In this document: piece after piece, positions 32,951 to 40,500 of the stretch
Layout of the letters: the number at the start of each line of letters is the position of its first letter
Position numbering within the stretch: the first letter of the stretch is position 1
Assembly: GCF_965225875.1 (NCBI RefSeq)
Contig: NZ_CBDDBS010000002.1
Location: 2,480,001 to 2,544,000 of the forward strand
Origin: Haliscomenobacter sp965225875
Lineage (GTDB): Bacteria > Bacteroidota > Bacteroidia > Chitinophagales > Saprospiraceae
DNA length: 64,000 bases
Direction: 5' to 3'
The notes under the pieces: generated by a model
Told to the model about the DNA's origin: nothing
The model's input: the letters and a program-made list of their open reading frames with translations, nothing else
The model's database searches: none
Translations under genes and position numbers: made by a program

Positions 32951-33424
32951 TTACGGCTGCCCCGTATTCCGGTACCGCCACACCGAACGAATCATTCGAA
33001 AAGGCAAAATCGCCAGGGCAATGACACTGCCTACACCAAACAAAATGAACTCATTGCGTACGTATTGCACCATGGCCCGGGAGGTTTCAATGGGCAGCAA
33101 TCCCACTAAATCTTCCGGTTCGTTGTAATCCAGAAAAACCTGAAAGCGGTTCATTTCCTGAATGAGCAAAAAAGCGGCCGGGATGGTCAAAAAAATCAAC
33201 GCCACTTTTAACCACTGGATTTTGGCCAAAAAGGTGGTGCGCAATAAAAAAATGTACCGCGCTACGGTAATAAAGGTGACGATGTAAATGATGTTGATCC
33301 GCCAAAAAGGGTAGCCCTCCGTGTATAGATAGACGGGCGCCAATACCAGGGCCAAAAACAACCCGGTAAGCAACCACCATAACAACTCCAGGCGGAGTTT
33401 TTGTGCGTTGGATATTTCTTGCAT
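32951..33424 (-). CDS. Small integral membrane protein of unknown function
   Basis: A 157-residue protein with four predicted helices: LLWWLLTGLFLALVLAPVYL, INIIYIVTFITVARYIF, VALIFLTIPAAFLLI and FILFGVGSVIALAILPF. No family is recognised. Start chosen at MQEISNAQKL because the -7 box at 33447-33454 would exclude an ATG 42 bp upstream. It is divergent from the MFS transporter gene. Confidence 0.7.
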   Translation of the reverse strand: MQEISNAQKLRLELLWWLLTGLFLALVLAPVYLYTEGYPFWRINIIYIVTFITVARYIFLLRTTFLAKIQWLKVALIFLTIPAAFLLIQEMNRFQVFLDYNEPEDLVGLLPIETSRAMVQYVRNEFILFGVGSVIALAILPFRMIRSVWRYRNTGQP

Positions 33425-33446
33425 GACATTTTTGATAAAAACTGCG

Positions 33447-33454
33447 CAAAGGTA
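33447..33454 (-). promoter_or_regulatory. Predicted -7 box for the small membrane protein gene
   Basis: TACCTTTG followed by CG on the minus strand matches TAnnTTTG and lies 23 bp before the ATG at 33424. The -33 box is not obvious. Confidence 0.5.
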
Positions 33455-33580
33455 GGCAAACTGCACTACTTATTTCCTGTTGCATTTTTACTGTTTACAA
33501 AAAAGACTACAAAACGCCGAATGGTTATTTGGGTGAATCAAATTTATTTACTAACCTTGAAAATTATTGAAACTATAAAC

Positions 33581-35122
33581 ATGACAAGCACATCAACCGC
33601 AAAACCCGTGGACTTGACCACGGAAGAGAAAAAAACCATTCGGGCAGTTATCCTGGCCTCATCGGTAGGTACCTTGATCGAATGGTACGACTTCTACATT
33701 TTTGGCGCATTGGCGTCGATCATTTCTACCAAATTTTTTCCAGCCACCAATCCTACGGCAGCCTACCTTTCGGTGTTGGCCACTTTTGCGGCGGGCTTTG
33801 TCGTTCGACCCTTTGGCGCTTTGGTATTTGGCCGCTTGGGTGACCTGGTTGGTAGGAAATATACCTTTTTGCTGACCCTGATCATCATGGGTGGCTCTAC
33901 TTTTGCCATTGGTTTGGTGCCAAGTTATGCAGCCATAGGCGCTGCGGCACCGTTGCTGGTGTTGCTCTTGCGTTTGTTACAAGGTTTGGCCCTGGGCGGT
34001 GAATACGGCGGAGCGGCTACCTATGTGGCCGAGCACTCGCCCGCCCATCAACGCGGGTATTACACCAGCTGGATTCAAACCACGGCCACGCTTGGCTTGT
34101 TCCTGGCCCTTGGGGTGATCCTGTTGACCCGCAACTCCATGGGTGTGGCCAGTTTTGGCGATTGGGGCTGGCGGATTCCTTTCATCGTATCGGCCTTTTT
34201 GATCGGTATTTCAATCTACATCCGCTTGCGCATGAACGAGTCGCCACTGTTCCGCAAAATTAAGGCGGAAGGCAAGGTATCCGCGAATCCACTTAAGGAC
34301 TCTTTCACCAAACGCGCCAATATGAAGATGGTGTTGCTGGCCTTGTTTGGGGCTACTATGGGGCAAGGTGTGGTGTGGTACACGGGTCAGTTTTATGCAC
34401 TTTCCTTTATTGAAAAAACCTGTAGCATTGAATTTGTCCAGGCGCGCAACATCATCCTGATTGCTCTGGCTATTGCAACACCAGCATTCGTGCTCTTTGG
34501 CTGGTTGAGCGACAAAATTGGCCGCAAGTTCATCATGCTGGCGGGGATGTTGCTGGCCATTGTGACATACCGCCCGATCTACCATGCGATGTTCACTACT
34601 GCAGATCTGGCTCAAAAGCAGGAAATCACGGCTCAAACCACCAGCACGAATAGTACCGAAAATGTAGCAGGTGGAACTTTGACCACCACCGTGATCAGCA
34701 AAGCCTACACCGACGGAACAAGCTATAAAGAAACGACCAAAACAACTCAACTGAGCGATGCTGCGGCGGCGGTGCCCAAGCCAGTCATCACCAAGGAAGT
34801 GACGCTTAGCTCCAATGGTTTTTGGATGATGATTTTCCTGATTGTCATTCAGGTGCTTTATGTAACGATGGTTTATGGGCCAATTGCAGCTTTCCTGGTG
34901 GAAATTTTCCCGACCCGCATTCGCTACAGCTCGATGTCGCTGCCTTATCACATTGGCAACGGGATTTTTGGTGGGTTGACGCCTTATATTGCCACCCGCT
35001 TGACTACCAGCATGAGTGATCCCTACGCGGGTTTGTGGTGGCCCATTATCGTTGCGGCGCTGTGTTTTGTGATCGGGGCCATCTACTTGTCGAACAAAGT
35101 TGATCCAAACGTTGGGGATTGA
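33581..35122 (+). CDS. MHS-family major facilitator transporter (ProP/ShiA/KgtP type)
   Basis: A 513-residue, 12-helix transporter from the ATG at 33581. The first helix carries SSVGTLIEWYDFYIFGALAS; the loop 2-3 motif is FGRLGDLVGRKYTFL; helix 4-5 has LLQGLALGGEYGGAATYVAE. These are typical of the metabolite:H+ symporter (MHS) branch, which takes up organic acids, betaine or proline. Unusually, a hydrophilic Thr/Ser-rich segment of about 75 residues (TAQTTSTNSTENVAGGTL onwards) lies between helices 9 and 10. A longer frame starting at 33401 is not credible. It is followed by a small membrane protein gene. Confidence 0.9.
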   Translation: MTSTSTAKPVDLTTEEKKTIRAVILASSVGTLIEWYDFYIFGALASIISTKFFPATNPTAAYLSVLATFAAGFVVRPFGALVFGRLGDLVGRKYTFLLTLIIMGGSTFAIGLVPSYAAIGAAAPLLVLLLRLLQGLALGGEYGGAATYVAEHSPAHQRGYYTSWIQTTATLGLFLALGVILLTRNSMGVASFGDWGWRIPFIVSAFLIGISIYIRLRMNESPLFRKIKAEGKVSANPLKDSFTKRANMKMVLLALFGATMGQGVVWYTGQFYALSFIEKTCSIEFVQARNIILIALAIATPAFVLFGWLSDKIGRKFIMLAGMLLAIVTYRPIYHAMFTTADLAQKQEITAQTTSTNSTENVAGGTLTTTVISKAYTDGTSYKETTKTTQLSDAAAAVPKPVITKEVTLSSNGFWMMIFLIVIQVLYVTMVYGPIAAFLVEIFPTRIRYSSMSLPYHIGNGIFGGLTPYIATRLTTSMSDPYAGLWWPIIVAALCFVIGAIYLSNKVDPNVGD

Positions 35123-35197
35123 TTTGCTGATCATTGTACTGTAAAACAGCACAGGCAGGCAGAAGAGCTTTTTAATTTTCAGGAAAACAAACAAGCA

Positions 35198-35449
35198 ATG
35201 AACTCAATCAAAAGAATACTTGGGCTGGTTTGGATGGTTTTGGGCCCCGCCAGCATCGTTTTTGGGGTAATGCAAGCCATGCGCGAATTGTCGCCCAATG
35301 CGGCCGTTCCCCCAACCCAGGAGACCTATACTTTCTGGATCATCATCCTGGCAATTTTTGTGCCGATTGCCGCAGGCATGTCCTTGATGGGCTACTACGC
35401 CTGGCATGGGGATTATGACCATTTGGATGAGGAAAGAGGTGTGGATTAA
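35198..35449 (+). CDS. Small two-helix membrane protein linked to the MFS transporter
   Basis: An 83-residue protein with two helices (ILGLVWMVLGPASIVFGVM and FWIIILAIFVPIAAGMSLMG), a short outside loop with NAAVPPTQETYT, and a charged tail (HGDYDHLDEERGVD). It lies 75 bp after the MHS transporter gene and may be an accessory subunit of it; that is inference from position. The stop is directly followed by the family C element at 35452. Confidence 0.7.
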   Translation: MNSIKRILGLVWMVLGPASIVFGVMQAMRELSPNAAVPPTQETYTFWIIILAIFVPIAAGMSLMGYYAWHGDYDHLDEERGVD

Positions 35450-35451
35450 GG

Positions 35452-35537
35452 GGCTAAAGAAAGGCGCCGTCAACGTCTAACTTTGTGTTCTTTGTGCCCT
35501 CTTTTTTTCTTTGTGCTAATAAAATGTCGCTTTAGCC
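35452..35537. repeat. Family C hairpin, degenerate copy, after the small membrane protein gene
   Basis: Outer arms GGCTAAAG (35452-35459) and CTTTAGCC (35530-35537). The interior carries GTCAACGTCTAACTTTGTG, identical to the loop and right-arm start of the element at 39143. The right half has tandem CTTTGTG words (CTTTGTGTTCTTTGTGCCC) but the matching left arm is nearly gone. Confidence 0.75.
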
Positions 35538-35554
35538 TTTGAGCACTTAGGCAC

Positions 35555-36505
35555 TCACAACTCCACCATCATTTGAATATTACTCCGCTCATAAGGCGAA
35601 GGATAACCGCTGATTTTTTCAAAACCCAACTTGTAATACAAACCAATCGCTGGTTTGAGCAGGGTATTGCTTTCCAAAAAAACGTTTCTGGCACCAAGCT
35701 CACGGGCTTTGTCCAGAATGGCTTTGCCGAGTAAAAAACCGATGTTTTTGCCTTGGGTCGCCGGACTCACGGCCATTTTTCCCAATTCGTAATCAAAAAC
35801 CGGGTGGTCCTTTTTGATCAAAGCACATACGCCCACGGGTTGATCTTGGTACAAAGCCACCAAAATATGCCCTCCTTTGTCCAAAATATAACTTTGAGGG
35901 TGATCCAGAGCCTGGTAATCGGCAGGCTCCATTTTGAAGTATTTGGAAATCCACTCGACGTTCAAGTCCCGAAATGCTTGTTGATAAACGGGGGTGTAGT
36001 CCACAATTTTTACAGACTGACTTTCCCGTGCCTTACGTTGCTCAATCACCCGCTGCAACAATGATTTTTGGCTGAGCAAAAACTCCCATTCTTCGATGGC
36101 CTTCCACAAGTCGTGGTTGCTTTGGGCCATGATGGCTTCGATGGCATTGCCTACATCTTCAAATTGAGGTGCAATTTTATCGTTGATGGCCAAACCTAGC
36201 TCGGAGAGGCTGACCAGGTTTTTGCGGGCGTCATTCTCGTCGCTGCCAAAGGTAATCAAGCCACTTTTCGCCATTTCGCGGATGATCTTGCTGACTGAAA
36301 CATGGGAATGTTCAATTTCTTCGGCGATGCTGGTGATGGTTTTTGCTTCGCCACCAGAGAGGACATAATACACCGGGAACCACTTGGGTTGAAGGGTCAC
36401 GCCGTAAAGGGTGTAAATCTGGGCAGCGTCCTCGGTGATCCATTCACTCAATCGCCGCAGGCGGGTGCCAATGGCTTTTTTGCCAGTTTGTTCGAAAAAT
36501 GACAT
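35555..36505 (-). CDS. MarR-GNAT fusion regulator/acetyltransferase
   Basis: A 316-residue two-domain protein. Residues 1-150 form a MarR winged helix (ITSIAEEIEHSHVSVSKIIR as recognition helix, GLITFGSDENDARKNLVSLS as wing). Residues 165-316 form a GNAT acetyltransferase with the acetyl-CoA motif MAVSPATQGKNIGFLLGKAI followed by LKPAIGLYYKLGFEKI. Such fusions bind DNA as dimers and acetylate an unknown amine. A perfect-spacing promoter at 36544-36574 overlapped by a palindrome at 36528-36544 suggests autoregulation. Confidence 0.9.
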   Translation of the reverse strand: MSFFEQTGKKAIGTRLRRLSEWITEDAAQIYTLYGVTLQPKWFPVYYVLSGGEAKTITSIAEEIEHSHVSVSKIIREMAKSGLITFGSDENDARKNLVSLSELGLAINDKIAPQFEDVGNAIEAIMAQSNHDLWKAIEEWEFLLSQKSLLQRVIEQRKARESQSVKIVDYTPVYQQAFRDLNVEWISKYFKMEPADYQALDHPQSYILDKGGHILVALYQDQPVGVCALIKKDHPVFDYELGKMAVSPATQGKNIGFLLGKAILDKARELGARNVFLESNTLLKPAIGLYYKLGFEKISGYPSPYERSNIQMMVEL

Positions 36506-36527
36506 GAGCAGGGTGTTTTTAATTAAA

Positions 36528-36544
36528 GTTACGTAACCAGTTAC
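36528..36544. promoter_or_regulatory. Overlapping palindromes, likely MarR operator
   Basis: GTTACGTAACCAGTTAC contains two overlapping palindromes: GTTACGTAAC (36528-36537) and GTAACCAGTTAC (36533-36544). It covers the transcription start side of the promoter and touches the -7 box of the MarR-GNAT gene, 23 bp before its ATG. Confidence 0.65.
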
Positions 36545-36574
36545 AAAACTAGTTTTTATTTTGATTTGTGCAAA
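36544..36574 (-). promoter_or_regulatory. Bacteroidota promoter of the MarR-GNAT gene
   Basis: On the minus strand TTTG (36574-36571), exactly 19 nt, then TAGTTTTG (36551-36544). Both boxes and the spacing match the -33/-7 consensus of the primary sigma factor in Bacteroidota. Confidence 0.75.
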
Positions 36575-36671
36575 TTTTGGGGCTTGATTTTTACAAAAAA
36601 TGGGTGTCGCCCACCAAAACAGGAAGACACTTCATCTACTCAGATATACATTCAACTTCAATTCCAAAACA

Positions 36672-37124
36672 ATGCGGATAAACCTTCCTGGGGTGAGTAG
36701 CCTGGCGCTACTGCTCGTGCTATCGTCGTGTGAGTTATTGGAGGATGTGGAGGCACCGATGTCTCCTGAACCTTGTGAAGAAGCTTCTTCCACAGACATT
36801 ATTTGTCCTATATCCAGCTATCCTAATTATTTACCAAGCTACCCTGGTGGGCATAAACAAATGATGCGATTTCTTGCAGACCGTTTAGAATGGCCTAAAG
36901 AGCTTGAAAATTCATGTGTTGAGGGTATTGTCGTTGTAAAAATTATGGTTGAAAAAACCGGGAAAGTAAGCTCAACCAAAATCGCAAAAAGTTTACATCC
37001 AGCTTGTGATGCAATGAGTATTCAAGTGGTACAACAAATGCCCAATTGGCTGCCCGGCACGACCAAAGACGGTACTCCAATAGCAATGGAAATGAATTTA
37101 CCCATCAGATTTCGCCTGGAATGA
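36672..37124 (+). CDS. Lipoprotein with TonB-type C-terminal domain
   Basis: A 150-residue protein from the ATG at 36672. A lipoprotein leader ends LLLVLSS-Cys, and a TonB C-terminal-like domain follows: PSYPGGHKQMMRFLADRLEW, VEGIVVVKIMVEKTGKVSST, VVQQMPNWLPGTTKDGTPIA and MEMNLPIRFRLE. Normal TonB has an N-terminal inner-membrane anchor and Pro-rich span; here the domain is attached directly to a lipid anchor, so a TonB role in energy transfer is doubtful. Its TGA overlaps the next ATG (ATGA), so the pair is coupled. Confidence 0.78.
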   Translation: MRINLPGVSSLALLLVLSSCELLEDVEAPMSPEPCEEASSTDIICPISSYPNYLPSYPGGHKQMMRFLADRLEWPKELENSCVEGIVVVKIMVEKTGKVSSTKIAKSLHPACDAMSIQVVQQMPNWLPGTTKDGTPIAMEMNLPIRFRLE

Positions 37125-37954
37125 AACAAAGAACCAACCGAGTCCACAGTTTAGCAGTGCTACTCCTGACTCCACTTTTACTTTTCGCCCAGCATGAAGA
37201 GCTTCTGAATGCTCCACCACCGCCACTGGATACCCTGCATTTCCCGGTCTGGCCGGGTTGTTACGATCCTGCGTTGAGTGAGCAGGAGATCTTGCGCTGT
37301 ACGCGCGAATGCCTGGCCACTCTGACCTACGCCAACCTGGAATGGCCTGCGGAAAAATTGGCGGATAGCGGATACGTCAAAATCAAAATCCATGTCAATG
37401 CGGATGGAACTTTGTATGATTTTGAGGTCATCGAAGGTTTGAATCCCTTATTGGACAGTGCCGTGCTGCGCGTTTTTAACAAGATAATTTCAAGCGAAGG
37501 CTGGCGGCCTGCTTATATTCATGGCCAGCCCGTGAGTGCTGAGTTCGCGGCCTGGGTGAAGTACAATCCCAATGTAGCGAGTGATAATGTATTGTTGTTG
37601 CGTCAGTTGAGTGAAAGTATTTACAAAGAGCACCTGCCAGGTTGTATTTTTATTACAGAGCATATGCCTTCTTTTCCGGGAGGAGGCACGGCATTGATGA
37701 AATTTATTGCTGAAAACCTAGAATTGGCACCAAAATCTAAGGACTGTTATTCTGGTACGATGACAGTTGTTCAATTTATTATAGACGAAAAAGGGAAAAT
37801 TACTTCTCCCAAAATCGTAAGAAGTATTCATCCAGACATTGACGATGCATGCCTTAAACTGATTGCCAAAATGCCCAATTGGTTACCTGCCGAACAACGA
37901 GGCCAGCCCGTACGAATGCAGATGATGTTACCAATCCGCATTCGTATTGAGTAG
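37121..37954 (+). CDS. Exported protein with two TonB-C-terminal-like domains
   Basis: A 277-residue protein with a signal peptide (VHSLAVLLLTPLLLFAQ). Domain 1 (about 30-150) has NLEWPAEKLADSGYVKIKIH and VNADGTLYDFEVIEGLNPLL. Domain 2 (about 175-277) has MPSFPGGGTALMKFIAENLE, GTMTVVQFIIDEKGKITSPK and MPNWLPAEQRGQPVRMQMML. Domain 2 closely resembles the upstream lipoprotein, indicating tandem duplication. It has no membrane anchor beyond the signal peptide. It starts in an ATGA overlap with the upstream gene. The partner is unknown. Confidence 0.75.
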   Translation: MKQRTNRVHSLAVLLLTPLLLFAQHEELLNAPPPPLDTLHFPVWPGCYDPALSEQEILRCTRECLATLTYANLEWPAEKLADSGYVKIKIHVNADGTLYDFEVIEGLNPLLDSAVLRVFNKIISSEGWRPAYIHGQPVSAEFAAWVKYNPNVASDNVLLLRQLSESIYKEHLPGCIFITEHMPSFPGGGTALMKFIAENLELAPKSKDCYSGTMTVVQFIIDEKGKITSPKIVRSIHPDIDDACLKLIAKMPNWLPAEQRGQPVRMQMMLPIRIRIE

Positions 37955-37963
37955 GTATTGAGC

Positions 37964-38677
37964 TTACAAATCCAGTAATATCTCTACCAATTCAGCAGGT
38001 TTGCTAAAAAAAGGCGAGTGGCTGGTCTCAATGGAGTACACCTTTTGGCAAGGCATTTCGGTGTACATCTTGCGTTGAATGAAAGGGGTAACGGCTTTAT
38101 CCAAGGTGCATTCAATGTACACGCGGGGCACGGAGCCAAATCTTTCAGGGCTTAGTTGCAGGGGAGTCATGCCCGATGCAACCGGTTCTGCGCTGAGCAG
38201 TACCCGCGCCAATTGTTCAATGTAAGGATCACAATCAGCGTACAAACCTTCGTGGTAAATGGCGGGATCGAGGGTAGAAGTTTTTCCATTTTCCTGCAGT
38301 TTTACATAAGGTTTCAACACCCCTTCGGTGTCCTGAATGGAGTATTCGCGTTGGGTTTTGCCATTGGGAATCAGGTAAGCAGCCAAATACACCAGTTTTT
38401 CGATCTTCTCGGGGCGGTATTCAGCAACCTGAGAAATTACGATGCCATTTTTGCTATGGCCTACCAGAATAACCTGGCCTTCGATGGCATCGATACAATC
38501 ACAAACGGCTTGCACACTTTTTTCCAGTGTCACTTCCTGTACCGGCGTTTTGTCGCGGCCCATGCCAGGCAAATCGATCGGGATAGCCCGATGGCCCAGC
38601 TTTTCCAAAATTGGTACAACGCGGTGCCAGTTCCAGGAGCCATGCCATGACCCGTGGATCAAAATGAATGTTTTCAT
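37964..38677 (-). CDS. Alpha/beta-fold hydrolase (esterase-like)
   Basis: A 237-residue hydrolase with oxyanion-hole block FILIHGSWHGSWNWHRVVPI, then DLPGMGRDKTPV, nucleophile elbow ILVGHSKNGIVISQVAE (Ser in GHSKN instead of the usual GHSxGG) and C-terminal His in VYSIETSHSPFFSKPAELV. The pattern resembles plant methylesterase/hydroxynitrile-lyase-like enzymes. It is cytoplasmic, without a signal peptide. It is divergent from the MmcQ gene; an 8-bp inverted repeat (ATTCGGGT / ACCCGAAT, 38710-38743) lies between. Confidence 0.85.
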   Translation of the reverse strand: MKTFILIHGSWHGSWNWHRVVPILEKLGHRAIPIDLPGMGRDKTPVQEVTLEKSVQAVCDCIDAIEGQVILVGHSKNGIVISQVAEYRPEKIEKLVYLAAYLIPNGKTQREYSIQDTEGVLKPYVKLQENGKTSTLDPAIYHEGLYADCDPYIEQLARVLLSAEPVASGMTPLQLSPERFGSVPRVYIECTLDKAVTPFIQRKMYTEMPCQKVYSIETSHSPFFSKPAELVEILLDL

Positions 38678-38777
38678 ACGGTGGATTCTTGTAAATTTGA
38701 TGGATCAAAATTCGGGTATAATCAAGAGGATAAAAACCCGAATCTTGCGGACTTTTTTCCCAAAACAAATCCATTGA

Positions 38778-39131
38778 ATGCACATCGAACAACTCCGCGA
38801 ACTATGCCTCTCCCTTCCCGGCACCAGCGAGGGCATCAAATATGGCGATCAACTCTGCTTCATGGTGATGGGCAAGGTCTTTTGCAGCTCTAATCTAAAG
38901 AACCTGGATAAGGCCAATTTTAAGGTGGACGATGAGGAATTTGAGGAAATCTGTGAGCGGGAGGGCATCGCCCCGGCGCCTTACGGCGGGGCCAAATTCA
39001 AGTGGGTGCAGGTAAGCGATTTTGACTGCCTCAGTGATGGGGAGTGGCAGGCGTATATTCAAAAAGCGTATGCTTTGGTGAAGGCTAAATTGCCGAAAAA
39101 AGTGCAGGCGGAGCTGGCAAGTTTTAGCTAA
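38778..39131 (+). CDS. MmcQ/YjbR-family protein
   Basis: A 117-residue protein of the CyaY-like YjbR fold: LRELCLSLPGTSEGIKYGDQ at the N-terminus, CFMVMGKVFCSSNL in the sheet, and YGGAKFKWVQVSDFDCLSDG followed by the C-terminal helix YIQKAYALVKAKLPKKVQAE. Members are annotated as DNA-binding or unknown; the function is unproven. A long family C hairpin follows the stop. Confidence 0.85.
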   Translation: MHIEQLRELCLSLPGTSEGIKYGDQLCFMVMGKVFCSSNLKNLDKANFKVDDEEFEEICEREGIAPAPYGGAKFKWVQVSDFDCLSDGEWQAYIQKAYALVKAKLPKKVQAELASFS

Positions 39132-39142
39132 CGCTGAGTATA

Positions 39143-39273
39143 CTAAAGCGACATTTTTTTGGCACAAAGGACACTAAGGAAAGCACAAAGGGCACAAAGA
39201 AAACGTCGTCAACGTCTAACTTTGTGCCCTTTGTGCTTTCCTTAGTGTCCTTTGTGCTCAAAAAGTCACTTTG
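39143..39273. repeat. Family C hairpin with tandem CACAAAG words (38-bp perfect stem)
   Basis: Arms 39162-39199 and 39220-39257 are exact reverse complements over 38 bp and are built from GGCACAAAG, GACACTAAG and AAGCACAAAG words. The loop is 20 nt (AAAACGTCGTCAACGTCTAA). Outside it, CTAAAGCGACATTTTTTTG at the left faces CAAAAAGTCACTTTG at the right. It lies between convergent MmcQ and desaturase genes. The loop text is shared with the element at 35452. Confidence 0.93.
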
Positions 39274-39278
39274 TGAAA

Positions 39279-40343
39279 CTACGCCCTCTGCATCTGCAAA
39301 TTGCGCACATACTCCCGGTGGTAAAACTCCAGGAACGTAATCATTCTCTTTGTCTCTTCACACCAAAGTTTGTTGTGCATCAATTTCAAACTTTCCCAAA
39401 AAGTCACCGTGGTGATGTATTTGTCCAGGAAAGCATTGTCTTTAGCACACTGCTCCAGGTGGTAATTCGGAATTTTGGAATTGAGGTGGTGGATATGGTG
39501 GAAACCAATATTGCCAGTCAACCATTGTACCAGGCGGGGCAATTTGTAATAGGTACTTCCTTTAACCGCCGAAAGCACGTACTCCCATTTGCTCTTCCAT
39601 TCTTTGTAAGCATCTTCGTGCTGGTGTTGCACGTAGAAGAACCACATGGCGATGATGCCAAACAGGAACACAATGCTCAACTGAATGAACAAAAATCGCT
39701 TCCAACCCAGCGCCCAACCAAGCAACAGGTAACAAACCAATAAGGCTAAATTGTTGAGGTGCAATTGGGTGTGGATTTTTTTCCAGCCACTTAGGTTCAC
39801 CAATGGAATCCGGTTGTACAAACCTAGATAGACCACCGGGGCAATCACAAACGTAACGATGGGCCAACGGTAAATGCGGTAGCCAAGACGTTGCCAGAAA
39901 GAAGCTTGCCGGAATTCCTCCACGGTCATCACCATCAAATCGCCAATGTCGCGGGTTTCAACCTCCAACTGGCCGCTGTGACCATGGTGAAAATTGTGCA
40001 CCCCAGCCCAATAGGAATAAGGGATTGTGCTGAAAAAACTACAAAACCAACCAATGATTTTATTGGCCGTCTGGTTGTTTAAAAAAGAGCGGTGACCACA
40101 ATCGTGCTGAATGATAAAAATGCGCACGAGAAAAAAAGCGTTGATGGCTGCCAATCCAAAAGTAAGCCACCAGGAATAATAGGTACTCCAGTACATTAAG
40201 GCCCAGAGCCCAAGATAAGGCAAAAAAGTAGTGATCATTTGCAGCACTGCTTTTTTGGTATTGGCCTGAGCGTATTTATGAAACAAAGCTGGCCAATTTT
40301 TGAGTCGCTGACGCAACTCGTCATTGATTTGTTGTTCGGACAT
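39279..40343 (-). CDS. Membrane fatty acid desaturase
   Basis: A 354-residue protein with the three His boxes of acyl-lipid/acyl-CoA desaturases: HDCGHRSF (about residue 95), HNFHHGHSG (about 132) and HHIHHLNSKIPNYHL (about 285). The four to six membrane helices lie between (LGLWALMYWSTYYSWWLTFG, FLFIQLSIVFLFGIIAMWFF). The box sequences are like delta-12/omega-6 (DesA-type) enzymes. It introduces a double bond into membrane fatty acids using a di-iron centre and O2. The stop is 6 bp beyond the family C hairpin. Confidence 0.9.
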   Translation of the reverse strand: MSEQQINDELRQRLKNWPALFHKYAQANTKKAVLQMITTFLPYLGLWALMYWSTYYSWWLTFGLAAINAFFLVRIFIIQHDCGHRSFLNNQTANKIIGWFCSFFSTIPYSYWAGVHNFHHGHSGQLEVETRDIGDLMVMTVEEFRQASFWQRLGYRIYRWPIVTFVIAPVVYLGLYNRIPLVNLSGWKKIHTQLHLNNLALLVCYLLLGWALGWKRFLFIQLSIVFLFGIIAMWFFYVQHQHEDAYKEWKSKWEYVLSAVKGSTYYKLPRLVQWLTGNIGFHHIHHLNSKIPNYHLEQCAKDNAFLDKYITTVTFWESLKLMHNKLWCEETKRMITFLEFYHREYVRNLQMQRA

Positions 40344-40360
40344 ACACGATTAACGTTTGA

Positions 40361-40368
40361 CAAAATTA
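40361..40368 (-). promoter_or_regulatory. Predicted -7 box of the desaturase gene
   Basis: TAATTTTG on the minus strand, 18 bp before the ATG at 40343, matches TAnnTTTG. The -33 region is not clear. Confidence 0.45.
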
Positions 40369-40500
40369 ACAGGCTTTATGAACAGAGCGGACTCTGCTCA
40401 TAGAAGGCTAAGGTCAAAGCTACGTGATCTAATGATAAGTAATACTATCGAACACAGAATAGATTGGACAGAATTTGGCATATCCTCCAAATTCTAATCG

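Noticed and set aside
38710..38743. 8-bp inverted repeat between hydrolase and MmcQ genes as a further family member
   Set aside because: The arms are short, it shares no words with families A-F, and could easily be chance; noted only in the hydrolase entry.
39252..39743. 163-codon plus-strand frame over the desaturase gene
   Set aside because: It is a shadow of the desaturase, which shows all three His boxes on the other strand.
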